From QHWK01 sp035315685 (GTDB taxonomy: Bacteria > Acidobacteriota > Vicinamibacteria > Vicinamibacterales > CAVVIG01), in NCBI GenBank assembly GCA_035315685.1, contig DATFXR010000635.1:1-5527 (forward strand): 5,527 nucleotides of DNA, given 5' to 3'. Both the position numbers and the translations under genes were made by a program. How positions within the stretch are numbered: position 1 is the stretch's first letter; the number at the start of each line of letters is the position of its first letter. The notes beneath the pieces were generated by a model. That model was given only the letters and a program-made list of their open reading frames with translations, did not search any database and was not told the DNA's origin. Of the stretch, positions 1 through 5,414 are shown one piece after another.

Positions 1-315
1 CACATGGTCTTCTACCTCAACGTCGACGTGAAGACGCTGATCGGTCGTGTCCTCGCCTCACGGGGCATGGACTTCTGGGAATCAGGGATGGACCTGAAAC
101 ACGGCGACGACATCTACGACAGCTTCCGTGCGTATCAGAGCCGGCTGCTCCGCGAATACAGCTCGATGGCCGACGAGTTCCATTTCAAGGTGGTCGACGC
201 GCGACGGCCCGTCGATCGGATTCAGGACGAGCTCCGGAAGAACGTTGCCGCCTTCCTCGAATCGGCGGAGAAACCGGTCGAGCGCCCCGCCGACACGCTC
301 GCGTTACAGCGTTAA
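1..315 (+). CDS. Thymidylate kinase-like protein, C-terminal part (5' end outside window)
   Basis: The frame is open from base 1 and ends at TAA 313-315, so only about the last 104 residues are present; the methionine at 4-6 is internal. Thymidylate kinases phosphorylate dTMP to dTDP with ATP in the cytoplasm. The fragment begins with a beta-strand of the type VFYLNVDV that follows the central core in this P-loop fold. Next come an arginine and the lid-like segment RGMDFWESGMD, a long helix with YDSFRAYQSRLLREY, and the closing strand FKVVDARRPVDRIQDELR. That order matches the C-terminal half of dTMP kinases and of the thymidylate-kinase-like proteins common in Acidobacteria and delta-proteobacteria. 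The Walker A and DR(Y/H) motifs lie upstream, so true dTMP kinase activity cannot be judged. The last 20 residues are low-complexity and end in the repeat-bearing spacer. Confidence 0.8.
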   Translation, partial: HMVFYLNVDVKTLIGRVLASRGMDFWESGMDLKHGDDIYDSFRAYQSRLLREYSSMADEFHFKVVDARRPVDRIQDELRKNVAAFLESAEKPVERPADTLALQR

Positions 316-316
316 C

Positions 317-405
317 CGCAAAACCGCAGAGATCGCAGAGCTACGCAGAGGCGAGGCGCGCGATCGGCCCGCGACGCGGGCCTTCGTGCCCTTCGTGTCT
401 TCGTG
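317..405. repeat. Degenerate heptamer repeat clusters (CGCAGAG and CTTCGTG)
   Basis: Three copies of CGCAGAG start at 325, 334 and 344, preceded by a partial CGCAAAA copy at 317. Three copies of CTTCGTG follow at 382, 391 and 399. Spacing is 8 to 10 bases in both clusters. Between them lies a short GC-rich stretch with a perfect hairpin. From memory, similar runs of near-heptamers (ctctgcg..., cttcgtg...) are scattered between genes in several high-GC environmental phyla. Their function is unknown to me. The block begins within two bases of the stop codon of the upstream kinase gene and lies between two convergent genes. Confidence 0.6.
366..382. terminator. GC-rich hairpin between convergent genes
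   Basis: GGCCCGC (366-372) and GCGGGCC (376-382) form a perfect 7-bp stem with a 3-base loop. It sits between two convergent genes ending at 315 (+) and 445 (-), where a bidirectional terminator would be useful. No U-tract follows on either strand, so it is not a canonical intrinsic terminator. It could equally be part of the surrounding repeat element. Confidence 0.35.
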
Positions 406-444
406 GCTACGGCAGGCTTTTCGCAGGGTGACAGCGGCAGCCCG

Positions 445-1332
445 TCAGCGCTCGAAACGCCACGGCAGCTTTGCGTCGACGCCGAAGTTCGGCTCACCCC
501 AGCCGAATGCGTCGACGCCGAGATCGGCCGCGAGGCGCTCCGCGTACACCACAGACGAAGCGTCGAACCGGCCGCTCACCGTCGTCGTCACCGCGTAGAC
601 CTTGATGCCGGTACGGTCGCGCCACTTGAAGGCGGCCGCCGCGCGCTTCGCGACACGGTCGCGCGGCAGGACAACGCTGTTTTCGACCGCGAACGGCTCG
701 ATCAGCAGCGCATCGTTCGCGCCAAGCTCGGACGGCGCGGCGGCGCGGGAGGCGTCCTTGTCGAACAGATCGTCGGGATTGATCGCGTTCATGCACGCCG
801 AGAGACCGCGCTCGTGGACGGCGCGCACCGTCGCCGATCGGCGCGAGGACGAGATGCCCGACTCGCGGCCCGCCTCGCCGAAGAAGATGCCGTCGACGCC
901 GAGTTGCTGCCACGCGTCGATGCGGCGGACGATCTCGGGGTCGGTGAGCTGCTGCACCCGCCCGAGACTGACGGAGCCGTAGATCAGCGGCTTGCGCGGC
1001 CGCATGTGGAGGCGCGTGACGATCTGGCCGACCAACTGCTGTTCCTGCTGCAAGTCGGCGTCGGCGGACGTGCCGCCGAGCTCGAGGCCGTCGCCGAACA
1101 CCATGACGTCGTAGTCGCTGAAGACACGGACCGCGTGTGCCACGCTGCCGTCGGCGCCTTCCACGAGGCTGGGAAAGCCGTAGTAGATCGCGAGACGTTT
1201 GGGGACGACATTCCCCGCGTGGAGCACGACGGCGAGCGCCGCGACTGACGCGCAGACGACGACACGAGTTCTAGCGACCGATCCGGCAGAATTGTGAGTC
1301 ACTGGCTTTACATAGTGTACACGCGCGCCCAT
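445..1332 (-). CDS. Secreted TIM-barrel glycoside hydrolase-like protein (spherulin-4/GH114-like)
   Basis: The product is 295 residues from the ATG at 1330-1332. A basic stretch followed by a hydrophobic run (about residues 24-37, VVVCASVAALAVVL) looks like a signal peptide, so export is likely. A GTG at 1300-1302 would give a tighter signal peptide (285 aa). GTGs at 1405-1407 and 1381-1383 would lengthen it. No start has a strong Shine-Dalgarno sequence. The mature part shows LAIYYGFPSL, then LIYGSVSLG (a beta-strand), RIDAWQQLGVDGIFFGEAG and later NAINPDDLF. These recall TIM-barrel proteins of the spherulin-4/TM1410/GH114 type, where a GIFFDE-like strand end carries acidic residues. Here the position before the glutamate is glycine (residue 152), so catalysis is uncertain. 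The gene diverges from pstB and converges on the thymidylate kinase gene. I recognise only the fold-level resemblance; the substrate is unknown. Confidence 0.75.
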   Translation of the reverse strand: MGARVHYVKPVTHNSAGSVARTRVVVCASVAALAVVLHAGNVVPKRLAIYYGFPSLVEGADGSVAHAVRVFSDYDVMVFGDGLELGGTSADADLQQEQQLVGQIVTRLHMRPRKPLIYGSVSLGRVQQLTDPEIVRRIDAWQQLGVDGIFFGEAGRESGISSSRRSATVRAVHERGLSACMNAINPDDLFDKDASRAAAPSELGANDALLIEPFAVENSVVLPRDRVAKRAAAAFKWRDRTGIKVYAVTTTVSGRFDASSVVYAERLAADLGVDAFGWGEPNFGVDAKLPWRFER

Positions 1333-1340
1333 GTACGCCC

Positions 1341-1350
1341 GCCGATCGGC
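1341..1350. promoter_or_regulatory. 10-bp perfect palindrome in the divergent spacer
   Basis: GCCGATCGGC is a perfect palindrome eight bases upstream of the ATG of the leftward secreted-protein gene. The 141-bp spacer between that gene and pstB also holds CCGGG/CCCGG arms at 1374-1378 and 1386-1390. These could be operator or leader structures, but GC-rich palindromes of this size arise often by chance. I found no convincing Pho box in the spacer. Confidence 0.15.
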
Positions 1351-1473
1351 CGGGCGAACACCTGTACTGACGTCCGGGATCACGGCCCGGCTCGACGGAT
1401 CTGCCACGCCAGCTGCCGAAATTAACGCAGACGAAATGTCGCGGTGCCGGCGGTTCGGGTATCGTGAACGGAC

Positions 1474-2304
1474 ATGCCCATGGTTGCGCCGCCACGACCT
1501 GGAGTGCCGGCTTCCTCGACTCCGGCCACCAAGCCGTCGTCGCCGGCGCCGCCGAAGATCGACGTCCAGGCGCTCAACGTGTCATACGGCGAGCGGCGCG
1601 TCCTGCACGCCGTCACCGCCGAGATTCGGCCGAATCAGGTCACCGCGCTGATCGGACCGTCCGGCTGCGGCAAATCGACCTTCCTCCGCACGCTGAACCG
1701 CATGAACGACATCGTCCCCGGTGCGCGCATCGAAGGGACGGTCACCATCGATGGCCATGACATCTATGCGCCCGCCGTCGACGTCGTCGATCTGCGGCGC
1801 CGCGTCGGGATGGTCTTCCAGAAGTCCAACCCGTTTCCGAAGTCGATCTTCGACAACGTCGCGTACGGGCTCCGCATCAACCGCCTCGCCGGATCACGCG
1901 AGGAGCTTCGCGGCCGCGTCGAGGCGAGCCTGAAGTCGGCGGCGCTGTGGGAAGAGGTCAAGGATCGCCTGCAGTCCTCCGCGCTGGCGCTGTCCGGCGG
2001 CCAGCAGCAGCGGCTCTGCATCGCGCGCGCGCTCGCGGTCGGTCCCGAGATCCTGCTGATGGACGAGCCGGCGTCGGCGCTCGATCCGATTGCCACGCAA
2101 CGCATCGAGGAGTTGATCTATCAGCTGAAGCAGCGATATACGATTGTGATCGTCACGCACAACATGCAGCAGGCAGCGCGGGTCTCCGACGTGACGGCGT
2201 TTTTCTGGCTCGGCAAGCTGGTCGAGGTCGGTCCGACCGATCGCATCTTCACCGCGCCGGGCGAGAAGCTGACCGAAGACTACGTCACCGGGCGGTTCGG
2301 CTGA
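1474..2304 (+). CDS. pstB: Phosphate ABC transporter ATP-binding protein PstB
   Basis: This is the cytoplasmic ATPase of the PstSCAB high-affinity phosphate importer; it hydrolyses ATP to drive uptake through PstC/PstA. The 276-residue product shows every ABC ATPase motif. Walker A GPSGCGKST is at residues 61-69, the Q-loop glutamine at 116, and the signature LSGGQQQR at 173-180. Walker B ILLMDEP is at 193-199 with catalytic Glu198, and the H-loop histidine is at 229. NPFPKSIFDNVAYGLR after the Q-loop is diagnostic of PstB within the ABC family. Residues 1-27 are a Pro/Ala/Ser-rich leader, longer than usual. The alternative starts at 1480 (ATG) and 1504 (GTG, preceded by CTGGA) would shorten it. 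The stop overlaps the phoU start (TGATG), so the two are probably translationally coupled. The pstS, pstC and pstA genes normally found beside pstB are absent. Confidence 0.96.
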   Translation: MPMVAPPRPGVPASSTPATKPSSPAPPKIDVQALNVSYGERRVLHAVTAEIRPNQVTALIGPSGCGKSTFLRTLNRMNDIVPGARIEGTVTIDGHDIYAPAVDVVDLRRRVGMVFQKSNPFPKSIFDNVAYGLRINRLAGSREELRGRVEASLKSAALWEEVKDRLQSSALALSGGQQQRLCIARALAVGPEILLMDEPASALDPIATQRIEELIYQLKQRYTIVIVTHNMQQAARVSDVTAFFWLGKLVEVGPTDRIFTAPGEKLTEDYVTGRFG

Positions 2305-2993
2305 TGCCCCTGCCCGATACTGCCGGCGCACGGCACTTCCAGGATGAGCTGGAGCAGCTGAAGGCGCGGCTGCTCGAGATGGGCGGCCTCGCCGAGGAAC
2401 AGGTGCGCTGCGCGGTGAACGGTCTGGTCAAACGCGATCGCGACCTGATCGCGCGCGCGCTCACCGGCGACGATCCCCTGAACGCGCTCCACATGGAAGT
2501 GGACAACCGCTGCTTCCGGCTGCTCGCCCTCTATCAGCCGATGGCCGTCGATCTCCGTGCGATCGTCGCGGCCGTGAAAATCAACACCGACCTCGAGCGC
2601 GTCGGCGACCTGGCGATCAACATCGCCGAAGCCGCGCAGCGCTACGTCGGGCACGCGCCGGTGAAGAAGCTGATCGACATCCCGCGCATGGCGGCCATCG
2701 CGCAGAGCATGCTGCGCGACGCGCTCGATGCGTTCGTCCGCCGCGACACCGCGCTCGCGCAATCGGTGCTCAACCAGGACGACGAGCTGGACGCGCTGAA
2801 GACGCAGATTTTTCGCGAACTCCTCACCTACATGCTGGCGGATCCGCATACCGTCGAGCCGGCGCTGGACTTGATCCTGATCTCCCGCCACCTCGAGCGA
2901 ATTGGCGATCACGCGACCAATGTCGCGGAAGACGTGATCTTCATGGTTTCCGCCCGTGATGTTCGCCATCACGCCACCGAGGGCCACAGCTGA
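2304..2993 (+). CDS. phoU: Phosphate signaling regulator PhoU
   Basis: PhoU is a cytoplasmic, peripherally membrane-associated helical protein. It links the Pst transporter to the PhoR/PhoB two-component system and restrains phosphate uptake when phosphate is plentiful. The product is 229 residues, typical for the family, and has the expected two-fold repeat of three-helix bundles. Each half carries the metal-binding ExxxD signature: DLERVGDLAINIAE with Glu98 and Asp102, and HLERIGDHATNVAED with Glu198 and Asp202. The conserved stretch LYQPMAVDLRAI precedes the first. I chose the ATG at 2304-2306 because it overlaps the pstB stop by one base (TGATG) and yields the normal N-terminus (RHFQDELEQLKARLLEMG). 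The same frame stays open upstream into pstB, but that part is only pstB read out of frame. Confidence 0.95.
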   Translation: MPLPDTAGARHFQDELEQLKARLLEMGGLAEEQVRCAVNGLVKRDRDLIARALTGDDPLNALHMEVDNRCFRLLALYQPMAVDLRAIVAAVKINTDLERVGDLAINIAEAAQRYVGHAPVKKLIDIPRMAAIAQSMLRDALDAFVRRDTALAQSVLNQDDELDALKTQIFRELLTYMLADPHTVEPALDLILISRHLERIGDHATNVAEDVIFMVSARDVRHHATEGHS

Positions 2994-3047
2994 ACTCGTT
3001 CGTCCAAGTCTCGCCTGTTCGTTTGTAGGGTAAAACGGGCAGTTTTT

Positions 3048-3062
3048 TGGCCAGGGTGGCCA
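3048..3062. other. TGGCCA inverted repeat beside a T-run after phoU
   Basis: TGGCCA (3048-3053) and TGGCCA (3057-3062) can form a 6-bp stem around GGG. A run of six T lies at 3043-3048, before the stem rather than after it, so this is not a standard intrinsic terminator for phoU on the plus strand. A weaker AAAAC/GTTTT hairpin (3032-3036, 3042-3046) with loop GGGCA leads into the same T-run and might act as a weak terminator. Confidence 0.25.
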
Positions 3063-3070
3063 GTTCGGGC

Positions 3071-3100
3071 TTGTCGCCGACCCAGCCATCGGGCGATAAT
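3071..3100 (+). promoter_or_regulatory. Candidate sigma70-type promoter of the kinase gene
   Basis: TTGTCG at 3071-3076 matches four of six bases of the TTGACA consensus. GATAAT at 3095-3100 matches five of six bases of TATAAT. The spacer is 18 bp. Transcription would start near 3107, giving a leader of about 17 bases before the ATG at 3124, which has no clear Shine-Dalgarno sequence. If real, this promoter separates the kinase from the pstB-phoU unit. Confidence 0.4.
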
Positions 3101-3123
3101 TGTCTACTCATCAGTAACTTGCC

Positions 3124-4194
3124 ATGGTTTGCCCCCGCTGTGGCCGCCCTGCGACTGCCTCCGAAGGCCGCTGCGTCTCATGCGGCGTCGCGTTCGCGCG
3201 GACCGGCATCGCGACGGGGGTGATCCCGGTCGACACGACCGGTCTCCCGCCGGGCGCGACCTTTGGCGCGCCGGCCGGCCTGGCGCAGGGAACGGCTGCG
3301 AGGATGGAGGCGGCGACCCGGGTGCGCGTGCCGCCTACCGATACGAGCACGACCATCGGTCCACTTCGCGTGGGCCAGTCGTTCGGCCCGCGGTATCACA
3401 TCATCAAGCTGCTTGGCGTCGGCGGGATGGGTGCCGTCTACCAGGCGTGGGACTCGGAGCTGAATGTCGCAGTCGCGCTGAAACTGATCCGCACTGACAA
3501 GCGACAGCGAACGCCCCCGGCCGAGGCGGAGAAGCGCTTCAAGCACGAGCTGCTGCTCGCTCGCCAGGTCACCCACAAGAACGTGGTCCGCATTCACGAC
3601 ATCAACGAAATCGACGGCATCAAGTACATCACGATGCCGTTCATCCAGGGCCACGACCTGGCAAGCGTCCTGCGCCGCGACGGGAAACTGCCGCTCGCGC
3701 GCGCTGCACCTGGCGCAGCAGATCGCGGAGGGCCTGAAGGCGGCGCACGAGGCTGGTGTCATTCACCGCGACCTGAAGCCGGCGAACGTGATGATCGGCG
3801 CCGACGACCTCGCGCTGATCATGGACTTCGGCATCTCGGCCTCCACCGACGAAGCGGCCGAACACGACATCGTCGGCACGCTCGAGTACATGGCGCCGGA
3901 GCAGGGCAAGGGCGACGGCGTCGATCAGCGTTCCGACATCTACGCGTTCGGCCTGATTCTCTACGAGGTGCTCACCGGCCCGCGGCGCGGCTACGCGACG
4001 ACGCCGCAGGAGCGCGTGGACGCGATGCGCGAGCGCACCAGCAAAGGGGTCGCGCCGCTGCGTTCGCAGGACGCGACGATTCCCGAGCCGCTCAGCGCGC
4101 TGGTGACGCGTTGCATCGAGCTCGACGCGGCCATGCGGTTTCAGACGACGGCCGAGCTGTGTGCGTCGCTGGCGCGGCTCGACGAGAACGGTGA
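3124..4194 (+). CDS. Kinase 5' fragment: zinc ribbon plus kinase N-lobe (true coding to about 3703)
   Basis: The start MVCPRCG is set by an N-terminal zinc ribbon with Cys3, Cys6, Cys17 and Cys20 (CPRC...CVSC). A low-complexity linker of about 65 residues follows. The kinase N-lobe begins near RYHIIKLL, with glycine-rich loop LGVGGMGAVY and the ATP-anchoring lysine at residue 120 (VALKLI). A helix-C region follows (EKRFKHELLLARQ), then the strand YITMPFI and hinge-proximal GHDLASVL. This is a typical PknB-like Hanks kinase. The frame stays open to 4194, but residues after about 193 are out-of-frame translation of the kinase C-lobe, rich in Arg/Gly/Ala and without family motifs. A protein made from this frame alone would lack the catalytic loop and be inactive. 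Confidence 0.6.
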   Translation: MVCPRCGRPATASEGRCVSCGVAFARTGIATGVIPVDTTGLPPGATFGAPAGLAQGTAARMEAATRVRVPPTDTSTTIGPLRVGQSFGPRYHIIKLLGVGGMGAVYQAWDSELNVAVALKLIRTDKRQRTPPAEAEKRFKHELLLARQVTHKNVVRIHDINEIDGIKYITMPFIQGHDLASVLRRDGKLPLARAAPGAADRGGPEGGARGWCHSPRPEAGERDDRRRRPRADHGLRHLGLHRRSGRTRHRRHARVHGAGAGQGRRRRSAFRHLRVRPDSLRGAHRPAARLRDDAAGARGRDARAHQQRGRAAAFAGRDDSRAAQRAGDALHRARRGHAVSDDGRAVCVAGAARRER

Positions 4195-5110
4195 GCTGAT
4201 TCCCGAGCCGACGAAGATCAGCCGGCGCATGCTGCTCGCCGCAGCGTGTCTGGTGATGATCGCGCTCATCGCCACGGGGTGGATCGTCCGCTGGTTGACG
4301 CCTGCCTCACCGGCGCAGCACGCACCGGTGACGGTGGTGCTCTCAGAGTTCGAGAACCGCACCGGCGACCCGGTGTTCGACGGCTCGCTCGAGCCGCTGC
4401 TGGTCCGCGATCTGGAGCGCGTCTCGTTCATCAACCCGATCACCAGGACCGACGACGCGGTACGCAACGATCCGGTGCTGGCGGGCGGCCGGCTCGACGA
4501 GCAGAAGAGCCGCCTGGTCGCGATTCGCAGCGGCTATCCGTACGTGCTCTCCGGGCGCATCGACCGCGCGGGCAGCGGCTACGAGCTGACGCTCCGCATC
4601 GTCGATCCGCCGGCGGACGGCAAGGTCCTGAAGACGGTCTCGAAGAAGGTCGGCAGCAAGGAGGACGTGATCAAGACGCTGCCGTCGCTCGCGGCGGCGG
4701 TGCGGGCGCAACTCGGCGACACGGTCAAACGCGACGAATCGGCGACATCCGAAACGCTGACTGCCGGGTCGCTCGAGGCGGTGCGCGCTTACACGGCCGC
4801 GAATCAGCTCGCCGCGCAGGCGAAGGACGCGGAAGCGATCGTCCAGTACCAGCGCGCGGTGCAGCTCGATCCGCAGCTGGGCCGCGCCTACTCGGGGTGG
4901 GCGCTCAGCGCCGCGAAGCTCGGACGCACCGATGAGGCAGACGAGCTGTGGAAGAAGGCGCTGGCGCTGCTCGATCGCATGACGGAGCGCGAGCGCTACC
5001 GCACTCTCGGCAACTACTACTCGCGCGTCGTCCGCAATCCGGAAAAGCACTGCGTACGTCATCGACGAATCCTTCGGATGCGCCTCACTTGCAGGCTCTG
5101 CCGCGCTTAG
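3788..5110 (+). CDS. Kinase 3' fragment: C-lobe, TM helix, FlgO/TolB-like domain and TPRs (homology from 3704)
   Basis: Family-like sequence begins at 3704, before the first ATG in this frame (3788). The catalytic loop HRDLKPAN (CAC at 3764) therefore lies upstream of any good start. Inside the frame are DFG (3824-3832), the APE-like MAPE (3890-3901) and DQRSDIYAFGLILYEVLTG of the C-lobe. After about 4229 comes one hydrophobic helix (MLLAAACLVMIALIATGWIV). Next is an extracytoplasmic region opening with VTVVLSEFENRTGDPVFDGSLEPLL, like the FlgO/TolB-type domains seen in such kinases. Then come TPR-like helices (AYTAANQLAAQAKDAEAIVQYQRAVQLDPQLGRAYSGWALSAAKLGRTDEA). The layout is that of a membrane receptor kinase whose sensor faces outward. 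The last 25 or so residues no longer resemble TPRs. Made alone, this fragment would lack ATP-binding elements. Confidence 0.65.
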   Translation: MMIGADDLALIMDFGISASTDEAAEHDIVGTLEYMAPEQGKGDGVDQRSDIYAFGLILYEVLTGPRRGYATTPQERVDAMRERTSKGVAPLRSQDATIPEPLSALVTRCIELDAAMRFQTTAELCASLARLDENGELIPEPTKISRRMLLAAACLVMIALIATGWIVRWLTPASPAQHAPVTVVLSEFENRTGDPVFDGSLEPLLVRDLERVSFINPITRTDDAVRNDPVLAGGRLDEQKSRLVAIRSGYPYVLSGRIDRAGSGYELTLRIVDPPADGKVLKTVSKKVGSKEDVIKTLPSLAAAVRAQLGDTVKRDESATSETLTAGSLEAVRAYTAANQLAAQAKDAEAIVQYQRAVQLDPQLGRAYSGWALSAAKLGRTDEADELWKKALALLDRMTERERYRTLGNYYSRVVRNPEKHCVRHRRILRMRLTCRLCRA

Positions 5111-5247
5111 ACGAACAAAACCCTGGAATTCGGGTTTCCGTACATTACGTACGTTTATGGTCTAAAAAGTCAGTTGTGTTGGAGCAAGAGGATTATCTAA
5201 TACCTATTGTAGAGTTACAAGAATTTCCTGACCTGACAGATCTGTAA
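5047..5247 (+). pseudogene. Open-frame remnant in AT-rich island, unrecognised protein tail
   Basis: In the frame +1 relative to the kinase ending there is an open stretch closed by TAA TAG at 5245-5250. It includes LDEQNPGIRVSVHYVRLW and EQEDYLIPIVELQEFPDL. The residue mix looks like ordinary globular protein, and codon use is AT-rich (TTA, ATA, CTA, GTA), unlike every neighbour. No start with a ribosome binding site is visible in the island, and the frame merely runs upstream into out-of-frame kinase sequence. I read it as the 3' end of a gene from another genomic context joined to the broken kinase. I do not recognise the family, and a chance open frame cannot be excluded at this length. 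Confidence 0.3.
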
Positions 5248-5280
5248 TAGAAACAGGCCTTCGCATTTAGATTATGGAAA
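5111..5280. other. AT-rich island replacing the kinase 3' end
   Basis: By hand count, 65 of these 170 bases are G or C (38%), against about two thirds in the rest of the window. The 70 bases before it (5041-5110) are about 59% GC and form a transition. The right edge is sharp, at GGAGGAGACTG (5281 on). Inside are an AAACCC/GGGTTT inverted repeat (5118-5123, 5132-5137), the palindrome ACGTACGT (5147-5154) and the 10-bp palindrome ACAGATCTGT (5236-5245). I see no transposase, no clear terminal inverted repeats and no target duplication, so it is not classifiable as an insertion sequence. It could be a foreign fragment or an assembly join. Confidence 0.6.
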
Positions 5281-5323
5281 GGAGGAGACTGAGGCTGAAA
5301 TCGCGCCCGGCCCCGGCCGATGC

Positions 5324-5338
5324 GCGGGCAACGCCCGT
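5324..5338. other. Short hairpin in the yacG upstream region
   Basis: CGGGC (5325-5329) and GCCCG (5333-5337) form a 5-bp stem around AAC, with one extra G-T wobble pair. The 134 bases between the island and yacG (5281-5414) contain no convincing gene. I looked for a structured RNA or riboswitch there and found only this small stem. Confidence 0.2.
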
Positions 5339-5401
5339 GAGGCGATGCCTTGCACGACAGCGACAACCTGTGACGGGCAGAAGGCGGCGAAGAGCGGCGG
5401 G

Positions 5402-5407
5402 TAGAAT
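5402..5407 (+). promoter_or_regulatory. Candidate -10 box for a leaderless yacG transcript
   Basis: TAGAAT matches the -10 consensus (TANNNT; five of six to TATAAT) and ends seven bases before the yacG ATG. Transcription would therefore begin at or next to the start codon. There is no -35 element at the usual distance and no strong Shine-Dalgarno sequence before the ATG, which fits a leaderless mRNA. The match is short and unproven. Confidence 0.3.
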
Positions 5408-5414
5408 AGGCGGC

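Larger units (their letters stand above)
3124..5110 (+). pseudogene. Receptor-like Ser/Thr protein kinase gene, frameshifted and 3'-truncated
   Basis: Read across one frame change, this stretch encodes a single coherent protein: zinc ribbon, Hanks-type kinase, one membrane helix, extracytoplasmic domain and TPRs. The kinase domain runs in the first frame to about 3703 (...RRDGKLPLAR) and continues without a gap in another frame from CTG 3704 (LHLAQQIAEGLKAAHEAGVIHRDLKPANV). The change falls in a nine-base alternating CG run (3696-3704). Restoring one CG pair would give ...PLARALHLAQQ..., the form expected in this family. The 3' end is also abnormal: TPR-like sequence stops at YYSRVVRN (about 5040), and a short unrelated tail runs to the stop at 5108-5110 on the edge of an AT-rich island. 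Relatives usually carry several more TPRs. Either the gene is decayed or the sequence has an indel error plus a chimeric junction. Confidence 0.8.

Noticed and set aside
317..405. CRISPR array
   Set aside because: The repeats are only about 7 bases, degenerate, and separated by 1-3 bases. There are no spacers of CRISPR length and no cas genes.
403..1248. 281-residue plus-strand open frame
   Set aside because: It lies antisense to the secreted-protein gene. Its translation is Arg/Ala/Val/Asp-rich with no motifs, as expected from the opposite strand of GC-rich coding DNA.
1333..1473. Pho box controlling pstB
   Set aside because: No pair of CTGTCAT-like direct repeats at 11-bp spacing is present. 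CTGTACTGAC at about 1362 is a weak single match only.
1947..2303. Upstream extension of phoU in the same frame
   Set aside because: This stretch is pstB read out of frame. The TGATG overlap and family length favour the start at 2304.
2280..3089. 269-residue minus-strand open frame across phoU
   Set aside because: It is entirely antisense to phoU, whose conserved motifs are unambiguous. Its composition is His/Arg/Val/Glu-rich with no recognisable domain.
4343..5062. 239-residue minus-strand open frame
   Set aside because: It is antisense to the kinase sensor and TPR region and shows only composition-driven openness.
5281..5414. Possible riboswitch or small structured RNA before yacG
   Set aside because: Only a 5-6 bp hairpin could be drawn, and the sequence did not match any riboswitch, RNase P or SRP consensus I could recall.
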